DNA of 64,000 bases from Legionella jamestowniensis (GTDB lineage Bacteria > Pseudomonadota > Gammaproteobacteria > Legionellales > Legionellaceae), in the NCBI RefSeq assembly GCF_001467745.1, contig NZ_LNYG01000013.1, positions 1,892,110 through 1,956,109 of the forward strand. Reading direction: 5' to 3'. A program made the position numbers and the translations under genes. Positions 56,450 through 64,000 of this stretch are shown here, one piece after another. The notes beneath the pieces were generated by a model, which saw nothing but the letters and a program-made list of their open reading frames with translations, ran no database searches and had not been told where the DNA came from. Within the stretch, counting starts at the first letter, position 1, and the number at the start of each line of letters is the position of its first letter.

Positions 56450-56490
56450 CTAATTAAATTTTATATTTTTATATACAGTTAAGAGAAAAG

Positions 56491-57099
56491 ATGAAAATTG
56501 GTTATGTGAGAATATTTAAAGCTGAAGATAGGCAATTACTCAAGCTACAAATCGATTCACTTATTAAGTATGGAGTTGAACGAGTAAATATTTATCAAGA
56601 TTTAGTTTCTGATAAAAGTGAATATTTTCCAGGATTAGATGCTTGTCTGAGAGCTTTGCATAAAGGTGATATTTTAGTCGTATGGAAATTAGATCGTTTA
56701 GCTCGGGATCTAAATCATTTGATTAATATCGTTCAGGACATTTCTGCACAAGGTGGTGATTTTAAGGTATTAACTGGGTCGAAAGCGATCGACACCTCTA
56801 AGGATTCAGGTAAGTTCATATTTTATATTTTTGCTGCTTTAGCTGAATTTGAACAAGAGGTAATTCAAGAACAGAAAATAATTGGTTTGAAGTTAGCTAG
56901 AGCGAGAGGAAAAAATGGTGGGCGGAAATTTCTACTTACGAAAGAGCAAGTAACGCTTGCACAAGAGTCTATGCAACAAAAAGATACAAACGTTAGTACC
57001 CTGTGTAAAGAACTTGGAATATCTAAACAAACTCTATATCGCTATATTAGTCCAGAAGGCAATCTTCGAGAGTATGGAAAAAATGTTCTGGGTGTCTAA
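56491..57099 (+). CDS. Serine-recombinase-family protein lacking the usual catalytic Ser
   Basis: A 202-residue resolvase/invertase-like protein. The fold is evident: MKIGYVR at the start, GDILVVWKLDRLARD (residues 59-73), FAALAEFEQEVIQE and a C-terminal HTH (VSTLCKELGISKQTLYRYI). In active enzymes the start reads GYxRVSTxDQ with Ser as nucleophile; here it reads GYVRIFKAEDRQ, with Phe in that place. The protein should therefore not cleave DNA and may act as a DNA-binding regulator. It follows the helicase and zinc-finger genes on the same strand. Confidence 0.75.
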   Translation: MKIGYVRIFKAEDRQLLKLQIDSLIKYGVERVNIYQDLVSDKSEYFPGLDACLRALHKGDILVVWKLDRLARDLNHLINIVQDISAQGGDFKVLTGSKAIDTSKDSGKFIFYIFAALAEFEQEVIQEQKIIGLKLARARGKNGGRKFLLTKEQVTLAQESMQQKDTNVSTLCKELGISKQTLYRYISPEGNLREYGKNVLGV

Positions 57100-57266
57100 T
57101 TAATTTTAATAAAGATAAGGCTTTAGCTTATTGATATATGGATAATTTTTTTATCATTATATAGATATATTTTGGATTTAAGTAAGCGGTTGTATTTGAC
57201 TAAACATCATCAGCTAGTTCGATTATTTGTCATCCTATTGTATAGCTTAAAACAATTAGGTATTCA

Positions 57267-58043
57267 TCATTTTAGTATTAAATCATCAACTGTTAGATTT
57301 AGTAGCCTCAAGTACTTGTTGCTTATAGGTTTATTTTCGATTGGTGGAATGTATGCTGTTGTTATTAAGGAAATATCAAATTGATCCATATGACCGAGCT
57401 GTATCCATTCTATCCTAGGAGAGCAAGTGGGGAGGGAAGGTGCCTCATAAAGACAGATTGAGTAGTCTTCTGGATAATAGTCAATTAAATAGTCTTTTAG
57501 AATTGATAAGTTGTTAGTTTTTTTCCCATCAGTTCTACCAAAGTTTGACACTTGCCAAAGTATTAAATGCGCCCGCACATCAATGCACCGTTCAAATAAT
57601 ACCAACTCTGTAGCTTCTATCGAAAAACAACCCTGATCACCTGGGTCAATTTCAAGATCGCTAAACAAGCAGTCCTGGGCTGATACTGCAGGTAAAATAA
57701 TGGCTTCACCACCATTTTTTTTAATTTGTCTTACTGCATTAAGTGCCGAATCTGCAAAGAAAGTAGGATGACCGTAAAAAACAACGCATAAAATTGAAAC
57801 CTTCTTATATTGTTCAATAATGTAATTTGTCAGAGACTGATATGCTTCAATTCTTTTTTCGCTGCTAAAATAGATGGAATCCAATGATTCAGAGTTTTTA
57901 GCTTCTCGTTGAATCCATTGTTTTAGGTTATCTTCATTTACAAGATAAAGTACCTTATCAGCATTTTGGATAACACGTTTTGTTTCTTCGGTTAGATGGG
58001 AAATCGATTTTATTCCCGATCCTACTACTATAAGTTTATGCAT
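57267..58043 (-). CDS. Borosin-type peptide N-methyltransferase (TP-methylase fold)
   Basis: A 258-residue tetrapyrrole-methylase-fold protein. It begins HKLIVVGSGIKSISHLTEET and has YGHPTFFADSALNA (90-103). Family members that methylate peptide backbones (fungal OphMA and bacterial split borosin enzymes) need a Tyr/Arg/Tyr/Tyr set with spacings of 6, 4 and 22; here Tyr58, Arg64, Tyr68 and Tyr90 keep exactly these spacings. Later motifs SAQDCLFSDLEIDPG and APSLPTCSPRIEWI also fit split borosin enzymes. No cobalamin or haem genes are nearby. The upstream 61-codon gene overlaps its start by eight bases and is the likely substrate. Methylation of peptide bonds is inferred. Confidence 0.75.
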   Translation of the reverse strand: MHKLIVVGSGIKSISHLTEETKRVIQNADKVLYLVNEDNLKQWIQREAKNSESLDSIYFSSEKRIEAYQSLTNYIIEQYKKVSILCVVFYGHPTFFADSALNAVRQIKKNGGEAIILPAVSAQDCLFSDLEIDPGDQGCFSIEATELVLFERCIDVRAHLILWQVSNFGRTDGKKTNNLSILKDYLIDYYPEDYSICLYEAPSLPTCSPRIEWIQLGHMDQFDISLITTAYIPPIENKPISNKYLRLLNLTVDDLILK

Positions 58044-58221
58044 TAATTCGTTTTTGATTCTCTATGATATTGCTATCAACTTTGTAGGAATTTTGTATTG
58101 AAACTATTTTATTGGCATTAGCCTGTCTTTGTTTATTTTGATTGATATTTAAGAATAAGTCTTTATTGTTTACTAAATACTCATTCCCTACAGCATATTC
58201 AAGTTTGTCCATTAAACTCAT
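58036..58221 (-). CDS. Candidate borosin precursor peptide (61 aa)
   Basis: A 61-residue protein whose stop overlaps the methylase start. AAGGTGG lies about 8 bases before ATG. Residues 1-28 (MSLMDKLEYAVGNEYLVNN...) look like a short helical domain of the kind that binds the methylase in split borosins; the rest is polar and Asn/Gln-rich and ends in NIIENQKRINA, the possible core. It has no Cys and no signal peptide. No similarity search was possible, so the assignment rests on position, size, overlap and the helical start. Confidence 0.6.
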   Translation of the reverse strand: MSLMDKLEYAVGNEYLVNNKDLFLNINQNKQRQANANKIVSIQNSYKVDSNIIENQKRINA

Positions 58222-58297
58222 TTTGATGCCACCTTATATTAAATTCTGATAGCCATTGTACAAATAAAATTCTTATAGGTATAGCCTAAAAAAATAT

Positions 58298-58347
58298 TTG
58301 CAGTGATGTGCTCAATATGCTCTAATAAATACTCGAAACGAGTATTT
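58298..58347 (+). promoter_or_regulatory. Promoter and operator of excisionase/integrase genes
   Basis: TTGCAG (58298-58303), a 17-base spacer and TCTAAT (58321-58326) make a plausible sigma-70 promoter. Directly after it is a perfect palindrome, AAATACTCG-aaa-CGAGTATTT (58327-58347), placed where a bound repressor would block initiation. The same core (TACTC-5-GAGTA) occurs in the lvrR/lvrA region. The region also lies upstream of the borosin-like pair on the other strand. Confidence 0.7.
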
Positions 58348-58378
58348 TGATTTTATGAGTTACAGGAGTTGAGAAATC

Positions 58379-58747
58379 ATGGGCAATATTCACCTAATCC
58401 CCCGACTAATCCGCTTAAGAGATGCCCCAACCTATGTAGGTATGGATCGCCATCGATTTAATAAAGATGTTAGACCTAACTTGGTTGAAATTCCAATGGG
58501 AGTTCAGGGAGTTGCATTTGATCGACTTGATTTAGACGCCTGGGTGGACGATTATATACAGTGTAGTGGTCGTCCTGCGGTAACCAAGCAGAGGAGTTTG
58601 GAACAATGGGACGAAAAAAATCGCCGGGTCTCTTCAAAAGAGGTGACTATTGGCACATCGATAAAGCGGTCTTTGGATGCAGAATTCGAGAAAGCACTGG
58701 TACGGGCAACCTCGAAGAAGCAGAAAAATACTTTGCAAAACGTTTAG
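58379..58747 (+). CDS. AlpA/excisionase-like DNA-binding protein
   Basis: A 122-residue protein with an excisionase-type HTH in the first 65 residues (RLIRLRDAPTYVGMDRHRFNKDVRPNLVEIPMG...FDRLDLDAWVDDYI). AGGAG lies upstream of ATG. It probably serves as recombination directionality factor for the integrase that follows. Its last 47 codons overlap the integrase start in another frame; this tail is basic and low in pattern and may matter little. Confidence 0.75.
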   Translation: MGNIHLIPRLIRLRDAPTYVGMDRHRFNKDVRPNLVEIPMGVQGVAFDRLDLDAWVDDYIQCSGRPAVTKQRSLEQWDEKNRRVSSKEVTIGTSIKRSLDAEFEKALVRATSKKQKNTLQNV

Positions 58748-59733
58748 AAGAAATAAGGCAAGCGAGTGTGTTTGGGGTAAGACCCAAGCGCACATTTATG
58801 GAAGCTGCTATTAAATTTCTGGATGAAAACCAACATAAGCGCAGCATCAGTGATGATGCAGGGCGTTTACGTGTACTGGTTCAATATATCGGAAAAATGC
58901 CTTTAGACTCTATTCATATGGGAACTTTACAGCCATTTATTGATGGGCGACGTCAGGATCAGGTTAAAACAAGAACGATTAATCATGGTCTAAAAATAGT
59001 GCGTCGTATTTGTAATCTGGCTGCAACCGAGTGGATTGATGAATTTGGGCTAACTTGGTTGTTGAATGCACCCAAAATTAAACTATTGCCAGAAGATGAT
59101 TTGCGAAAGCCCTATCCGCTAAGTTGGGATGAACAACACAGGCTTTTTGCCGAGTTGCCATCGCATTTGGAGCAAATGGCACTATTTGCGGTGAATACGG
59201 GATGCAGAGAGAGTGAAGTATGTCACTTGCAATGGGATTGGGAAATTAAGATCCCTCAATTGTCACACTTAATGGTGTTCATCATTCCGCCTGAAATGGT
59301 TAAAAATGGTGAAGAGCGCTTGGTTGTCTGTAATCAAACGGCAAAATCGGTAGTCGATAACCAAAGAGGAAAACATAAGCAGTTTGTTTTTACCTTTAAG
59401 GGCAATCCGGTTACCCGTATAAATAATACAGGCTGGAAAGAGGCTCGCAAGAAAGCTGGTTTGGAGTTTGTGCGTGTTCATGATCTGAAACACACCTTTG
59501 GCAGACGCTTACGTTCTGTTGGTGTGAGCTTTGAAGACAGGCAAGATCTGCTTGGGCATCGTTCAGGTCGTATTACAACGCATTACTCATCAGCCGAATT
59601 GCAAAATCTATATGAAGCTGGAAACAAGGTTTGCGAAAAGCAACAAAGTGGGGTAGTTCTCACTTTGCTTCGTAATCCAAATAATAGGAAAGAAAAAGAT
59701 ACATCTCATGGGCGTAAGGTAGTTAGTTTATGA
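58606..59733 (+). CDS. int: Tyrosine integrase of the ICE
   Basis: A 375-residue tyrosine recombinase. Catalytic residues: Arg201 (TGCRESEVCHLQW), His292 with Lys295 where Arg is usual (HDLKHTFGRRL), His318 (LLGHRSGR) and Tyr327 (TTHYSSAE). The HDLK variant is found in a large set of gammaproteobacterial integrases, so it is probably active. It cuts at the tRNA 3' end; attR begins 90 bases downstream. The gene overlaps the excisionase gene by 142 bases. It has an AP2-like N-terminal arm-binding region (KRGDYWHIDKAVFGCRIRES). Confidence 0.9.
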   Translation: MGRKKSPGLFKRGDYWHIDKAVFGCRIRESTGTGNLEEAEKYFAKRLEEIRQASVFGVRPKRTFMEAAIKFLDENQHKRSISDDAGRLRVLVQYIGKMPLDSIHMGTLQPFIDGRRQDQVKTRTINHGLKIVRRICNLAATEWIDEFGLTWLLNAPKIKLLPEDDLRKPYPLSWDEQHRLFAELPSHLEQMALFAVNTGCRESEVCHLQWDWEIKIPQLSHLMVFIIPPEMVKNGEERLVVCNQTAKSVVDNQRGKHKQFVFTFKGNPVTRINNTGWKEARKKAGLEFVRVHDLKHTFGRRLRSVGVSFEDRQDLLGHRSGRITTHYSSAELQNLYEAGNKVCEKQQSGVVLTLLRNPNNRKEKDTSHGRKVVSL

Positions 59734-59799
59734 GTTTGTGTCTACTGTGCCCCACAAAATCCCCACAATGGTTTTTGAGGGGTCGGGATAGTCGATTGC

Positions 59800-59814
59800 A
59801 AGTTATTGATTTTA
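59800..59814. repeat. 15-bp repeat near both ICE ends (possible arm site)
   Basis: AAGTTATTGATTTTA is present here and, in the same orientation, at 8339-8353, just inside the other end of the ICE. Such repeats near both att sites can be integrase arm-binding sites. Confidence 0.4.
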
Positions 59815-59823
59815 CTGGTTTTA

Positions 59824-59902
<79 letters not shown>

Positions 59903-59996
59903 GGAGAGTTGCAATTGTAATGGTTATGGTGGTTGAATACCACAAATTTTTTATTTTTTTCTTAAAATTATCTCACTAAGTGTAGCTTATTTTTTT

Positions 59997-60029
59997 GGTT
60001 ATTAAAGAACCATGAATTCTTTAATAACC
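59997..60029 (-). terminator. Hairpin after rpoD
   Basis: GGTTATTAAAGAA (59997-60009) pairs perfectly with TTCTTTAATAACC (60017-60029), 15 bases past the rpoD stop. No T-run follows on the rpoD strand, so it may be a 3'-end stabilising or Rho-linked structure rather than an intrinsic terminator. Confidence 0.45.
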
Positions 60030-60043
60030 AGTAACTAGCTCGA

Positions 60044-61915
60044 TTAGGTATCGTCGCCTTCTAAGAAGCTTCTGAGTTTCTCTGAGCGGGAGGGGTGGCG
60101 CAGTTTGCGTAATGCTTTGGCTTCGATTTGTCGTATACGTTCGCGGGTTACGTCGAATTGTTTACCGACTTCTTCTAAGGTATGGTCGGTGTTCATTTCA
60201 ATACCAAAACGCATACGTAATACCTTAGCTTCCCGAGGGGTTAGTGTCTCAAGGATTTCCAGGGTTGCTTCACGTAAACCTTCAGCTGTTGCGCGTTCAA
60301 TGGGGGATTCGATGTTGGTGTCTTCAATGAACTCACCTAAGTGGGAATCATCGTCGTCACCTACCGGTGTTTCCATTGAAATGGGTTCTTTTGCAATCTT
60401 TAAAACTTTACGGATTTTATCTTCGCTTAAGTCCATTTTAGCTGCCAGTTCTTCAGGAGTAGCTTCACGTCCTGTTTCCTGCATAATCTGACGTGAAATA
60501 CGATTAAGCTTGTTAATAGTCTCAATCATATGTACTGGAATACGAATGGTGCGTGCTTGATCTGCAATAGAGCGGGTGATTGCCTGACGAATCCACCAAG
60601 TTGCATAGGTAGAAAATTTATAACCACGTCGATACTCAAATTTATCGACTGCTTTCATCAAACCGATATTTCCTTCTTGAATCAAATCAAGGAACTGTAA
60701 GCCACGGTTGGTATATTTTTTGGCAATGGAAATTACCAAACGTAAGTTCGCTTCAACCATTTCTTTTTTTGCACGTCGCGCTTTGGCTTCGCCAATGGAC
60801 ATCTTACGGTTAATGTCTTTGATTTCGCTAATAATCAAGCCATATTCTTCTTCAAAACTTGCCAATCTTGCTTGCAGACGTTTTATCTCTTCACGATATT
60901 CGTCGATACGAGTCAAATCAAGCTTCTTAGCATGTTTGCTGATAATGGTTTCTAACCAACTTAGATCAGTTTCCTGACCTGGAAAGGTATCAATAAACAA
61001 TTTACGAGGGATACGCGCTTTTTCAATACAAAGACGCATAATCGTGCGTTCAAATTCACGGATGTGATTTCTTAACTGGCGGAAGTGGCGGGTTAATTTG
61101 TCCACCTGTCTTGAAGTTAGTTTTAACTTCAAAAATGATTCTGACATGGTATCCAATAGAACAACCGTTTTTGGAGCGGTGCGGCCATGTTCCTTTAAGG
61201 CACTCATTGCGTTGTGATAATTTTCACGCAATTCATCAAAATAAATCTTAGCTTGCTCAGGATTAGGTCCTTCATCTGCCTCAGCGAGCCCGTCACCATC
61301 TTCGTCTTCGCCCGTTTCTTCCAGCTCGTCGAGTTCAAGCTCATCTTGTTGGGACTCATCGAGCATCGAACCAATATTGGCTGCAGGTGCTTCTTCTTCA
61401 ACATCCGCAAAGCCACTAATTATTTCACTTAGACGAATTTCTTCAGTCATCACGCGGTCATAATCTTCAAGAACCAACTGTACGGTTTCAGGATAATGAG
61501 CGAGTGCTTTAAGAACCTGATAAATACCTTCCTCAATGCGTTTGGCGATGCGAATTTCACCTTCACGGGTCAAGAGCTCAACGGTTCCCATTTCGCGCAT
61601 GTACATCCGTACAGGGTCGGTGGTTCGTCCAGTCTCTTTATCAACAGAAGCAAGTACAGCTGCGGCTTCTTCGACGTCATCAGCATCAGGAGCATCTTCC
61701 GTGGTACCAAGAAGTGCTAACTCATCTGCGCTAGGAGATACTTCAAATACTTTGATGTTCATGCCTTCCAGCATGCTGATTATTACATCAAAATGTTCGG
61801 TATCAACGATATTGGGTAACAAATCATTGATTTGTGCATAAGTCAGGTAATTTTGTTCTTTACCCAAGCGGATGACTTTAGTGATTTGCGAGTGCTGCTG
61901 TTCTTGATCATTCAT
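60044..61915 (-). CDS. rpoD: Primary sigma factor RpoD (sigma-70)
   Basis: A protein of about 623 residues. Region 1.2 is [22 protein letters not shown], followed by an acidic linker; region 2 is [22 protein letters not shown], then [20 protein letters not shown]; region 4.2 is [21 protein letters not shown]. It directs RNA polymerase to housekeeping promoters. I prefer MNDQEQQHS at 61915; a longer frame begins at GTG 61951. Downstream of dnaG, as in most gammaproteobacteria. Core gene, with higher GC than the ICE cargo. Confidence 0.97.
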   Translation of the reverse strand: MNDQEQQHSQITKVIRLGKEQNYLTYAQINDLLPNIVDTEHFDVIISMLEGMNIKVFEVSPSADELALLGTTEDAPDADDVEEAAAVLASVDKETGRTTDPVRMYMREMGTVELLTREGEIRIAKRIEEGIYQVLKALAHYPETVQLVLEDYDRVMTEEIRLSEIISGFADVEEEAPAANIGSMLDESQQDELELDELEETGEDEDGDGLAEADEGPNPEQAKIYFDELRENYHNAMSALKEHGRTAPKTVVLLDTMSESFLKLKLTSRQVDKLTRHFRQLRNHIREFERTIMRLCIEKARIPRKLFIDTFPGQETDLSWLETIISKHAKKLDLTRIDEYREEIKRLQARLASFEEEYGLIISEIKDINRKMSIGEAKARRAKKEMVEANLRLVISIAKKYTNRGLQFLDLIQEGNIGLMKAVDKFEYRRGYKFSTYATWWIRQAITRSIADQARTIRIPVHMIETINKLNRISRQIMQETGREATPEELAAKMDLSEDKIRKVLKIAKEPISMETPVGDDDDSHLGEFIEDTNIESPIERATAEGLREATLEILETLTPREAKVLRMRFGIEMNTDHTLEEVGKQFDVTRERIRQIEAKALRKLRHPSRSEKLRSFLEGDDT

Positions 61916-62004
61916 AGTCGTCATAAGCATTTGTGAGGTTAAGGGAGCCACAAAAAGGTTTTGATTATAAACCTGCTATAGCAAACATGCCAGTAAATTT
62001 TGCG

Positions 62005-63738
62005 TTATTTTTTATCATCAACCGTTTGATGCCGTTGTTTTAACATTTCTTGCAAATTAAGTCTTTCTGATAAAGTTAAGCCCTGATTGCGTGATTTTGC
62101 AATGTATTGATTAATTTTATTCTCCAAATTCTGCTTTTGCAAAAATAAAATAATATCGACAAACTCTTTAACCAGGGCAACTTCAGGGACTTGATGTTCC
62201 CAACTGGCTAATTTTATCAATGCCTCAAAATAGGGGGTATTACGCCATTGTTCAATAAGGGTAGCGGTATTGACTTCAGGGGTTTTGGCGATCTGTTGTA
62301 ATAATTTTTGCAATAGTTCCTGGTCTTTGCCATCCAGTAAAGCGGGATCGATAGCATGCTTGCACTCATTAAAAATTTCAGGGTGCTGTATTAGCAAGGC
62401 GATGGCAAGACGAATAGGGGAGCGGGTAATGGGTTTATGGCTTGTCTTAAGTTGAGGTGCTTTATCACGAAGCAATTGCTCAAGGCGATGGCTTTCAATG
62501 TGAGTTATTCGTGCCAGCTCATCAAGCAAAAGTTGTTTGTAAGGGCCTTCTTGCATTTTGAGTAAATGCGGCTTGGTGACATTAACCAATTGGCTTTTAC
62601 CAGCAACAGACGCAAGGTCAATATTGCGGCTAAGCGTTTCGAAGAAAAATTGATTAAGTGGTTTCGCTTGCTGTAATCGTTCTAAAAATTGTGTGGCCCC
62701 TTCTTCCCGGACAAGACTATCGGGATCCTGACCTTCAGGGAGAAAAATAAAACTGGCATTAAGTCCTATATTTAACTGAGGAAGACAACTTTCTAAAGCA
62801 CGCCAGGCAGCCTGGCGGCCGGCAGTATCGCCATCGAAGCAAAATATGAGATGTTGAGTATGTTTAGTTAATAATTGAATATGATAAGTACTGGTGGCAG
62901 TTCCCAGAGTAGCAACTGCATTGCCAATGCCATGCTGGGCAAGGGCTATCACATCTAAATAACCTTCCACAATAATAATACAATTAATCGTTTTTTGTGT
63001 TTGCAGAACCTGATGTAGTCCATACAGTTCACGGCTTTTTTGAAAAATAACAGTCTCTGGTGAATTCAAATATTTTGGTTTTTGTTGCGCATCAATAGCG
63101 CGCCCACCAAAGCCTATAATGCGTCCATGCCTATCGTGAATGGGGAACATAATTCGATGACGATAGCGGTCATAGGTTTTGCCATCTTCTTTCTGAATGA
63201 GCATACCTGTGGTGATGAGCTCTGCACGATGCCCTCTAAACTGTTTTTCAAGTATTTGCCAATCGGAAATTGCATAACCAAGTTGATAGCGTTTGGCAAT
63301 TTCACCAGTGAGTCCTCGCTGGCGCAAATATGTAATCGCTTGTTGTCCCTGTGTTTTTAATGTTTGTTGATAAAATTGACTGACTTGTTCTAGTAGTTGA
63401 TACAAACTTAAAGAATGCTGATTTTTTTCCGTACGACCTTCTCTTGGTACTTGCAAACCTAGACGGGAAGCCAAGGTTTCTATTGCATCAGTAAACCCTT
63501 GATTGAGATAATTCATTACAAAACTAATGACATTGCCGCTCGCACCGCAACCAAAGCAGTGGTAAAACTGCTTTTTAGCAATGACATTAAAAGAAGGCGT
63601 TTTTTCACTGTGAAAGGGGCAACAAGCTACAAAGGCTTGTCCACTTTTTTTTAAAGGAATATAGCTATCAATCAATTCAACGATATCAGTACGAGTTAGC
63701 AGTTCGTCGATGAATGGCTGCGGAATTAAGCCAGTCAT
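62005..63738 (-). CDS. dnaG: DNA primase DnaG
   Basis: A 577-residue primase. The zinc-binding domain has CCPFHSEK...FYHCFGCGASGN (CHC2 type, residues 40-66), the catalytic core has EGREGRTEKN...GYAISD and the Toprim motif IIVEGYLDVIAL plus FCFDGDTAGRQAA. The C-terminal part would bind the DnaB helicase. It primes Okazaki fragments. It lies between yqeY and rpoD, the usual operon. Confidence 0.97.
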   Translation of the reverse strand: MTGLIPQPFIDELLTRTDIVELIDSYIPLKKSGQAFVACCPFHSEKTPSFNVIAKKQFYHCFGCGASGNVISFVMNYLNQGFTDAIETLASRLGLQVPREGRTEKNQHSLSLYQLLEQVSQFYQQTLKTQGQQAITYLRQRGLTGEIAKRYQLGYAISDWQILEKQFRGHRAELITTGMLIQKEDGKTYDRYRHRIMFPIHDRHGRIIGFGGRAIDAQQKPKYLNSPETVIFQKSRELYGLHQVLQTQKTINCIIIVEGYLDVIALAQHGIGNAVATLGTATSTYHIQLLTKHTQHLIFCFDGDTAGRQAAWRALESCLPQLNIGLNASFIFLPEGQDPDSLVREEGATQFLERLQQAKPLNQFFFETLSRNIDLASVAGKSQLVNVTKPHLLKMQEGPYKQLLLDELARITHIESHRLEQLLRDKAPQLKTSHKPITRSPIRLAIALLIQHPEIFNECKHAIDPALLDGKDQELLQKLLQQIAKTPEVNTATLIEQWRNTPYFEALIKLASWEHQVPEVALVKEFVDIILFLQKQNLENKINQYIAKSRNQGLTLSERLNLQEMLKQRHQTVDDKK

Positions 63739-63747
63739 GATGGGGAG

Positions 63748-64000
63748 TTAACTCAATCTCGCCTTTATTAGCGCACTAACTTGGGTCATATCAGCTCGTC
63801 CTTGAAGTTGAGGCTTTAAAAGAGTCATGACTTTGCCCATATCACTCATTTTTTCAGCACTGGTTTCGGCAATTGCTTTATCAACAAGCGCTTTAATTTC
63901 AGCGTCAGACAATGGAGTAGGAAGATAATTATTAATTATATCCAACTCAAACTGCTCTTGTTCGACCAAATCATTACGATTAGCGGATTTGAATTGAGCA
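63748..64000 (-). CDS. YqeY/GatB-like protein, start outside window
   Basis: The reading frame continues beyond the right edge (SANRNDLVEQEQFELDIINNYLPTPLSDAEI...), so the visible part is the C-terminal half of a YqeY-domain protein (about 147 residues in full). It resembles the tRNA-binding tail of GatB, but its role is unclear. It precedes dnaG by 10 bases, in the same operon. Confidence 0.9.
   Translation of the reverse strand, partial: AQFKSANRNDLVEQEQFELDIINNYLPTPLSDAEIKALVDKAIAETSAEKMSDMGKVMTLLKPQLQGRADMTQVSALIKARLS

Noticed and set aside
57172-57384. 70-codon plus-strand ORF
   Set aside because: It overlaps the methylase gene on the other strand and shows no features of its own.
57267-58043. 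Cobalamin/sirohaem methyltransferase
   Set aside because: No related pathway genes; the Tyr/Arg spacing and overlapping small gene fit peptide methylases better.
59997-60029. Certain intrinsic terminator of rpoD
   Set aside because: The hairpin is perfect, but A residues rather than a T-run follow on the transcribed strand; kept only as a low-confidence feature.

Overview
The window looks like a Legionella chromosome segment. The right end is the housekeeping macromolecular-synthesis block (yqeY, dnaG, rpoD), preceded by a tRNA with a CAT anticodon. The element integrated at that tRNA carries the lvrR/lvrA/lvrB/csrT-type regulatory cassette typical of Legionella integrative conjugative elements (ICEs). 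The species cannot be told from the sequence.

Layout. (1) 1-8274 is accessory DNA left of the ICE: an AbiE-type toxin-antitoxin pair, a frameshifted DUF927 gene, a lone IncP-type oriT with a traK-like gene but no relaxase, a DUF3644/HEPN protein and small secreted proteins. It looks like the remains of a relative of the ICE that could be mobilised in trans. (2) 8275-59870 is the ICE, bounded by 47-bp direct repeats (attL 8275-8321, attR 59824-59870 inside the tRNA), with excisionase and integrase next to attR. (3) 59826-64000 is core chromosome.

Inside the ICE, 18.9-39 kb is a complete RP4-like (IncP) conjugation system: traK/traL/traM, oriT, traJ, relaxase traI, a traH-like ORF overlapping traI, a primase/ArdC fusion, pilin peptidase traF, coupling protein traG and trbB-trbL. 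It is headed by lvrA-lvrB-csrT and faces the repressor gene lvrR. Cargo includes a second AbiE pair, a DUF2779 protein, a SIR2-like DUF4917 protein, a four-gene defence-type operon (HTH, DUF3883 helicase, DUF1156 methylase, DUF499 ATPase), a POT transporter, and a helicase with a serine-recombinase-like gene.

The two most interesting cargo modules are probable ribosomal-peptide (RiPP) pathways. At 8858-13475 a 32-residue peptide is followed by an MccB-like adenylating enzyme, a single-ring Clp-type AAA+ ATPase, an MFS exporter and, facing them, an MccF-like peptidase: a microcin-C-like system with an unusual extra ATPase and a precursor ending in Pro rather than Asn. At 57267-58221 a 61-residue peptide overlaps a methylase whose Tyr/Arg/Tyr/Tyr spacing matches borosin peptide N-methyltransferases; its upstream region shares a perfect operator-like palindrome with the excisionase/integrase promoter, and a related palindrome lies in the lvrR/lvrA control region. 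All functions are read from sequence patterns; no database search was possible.
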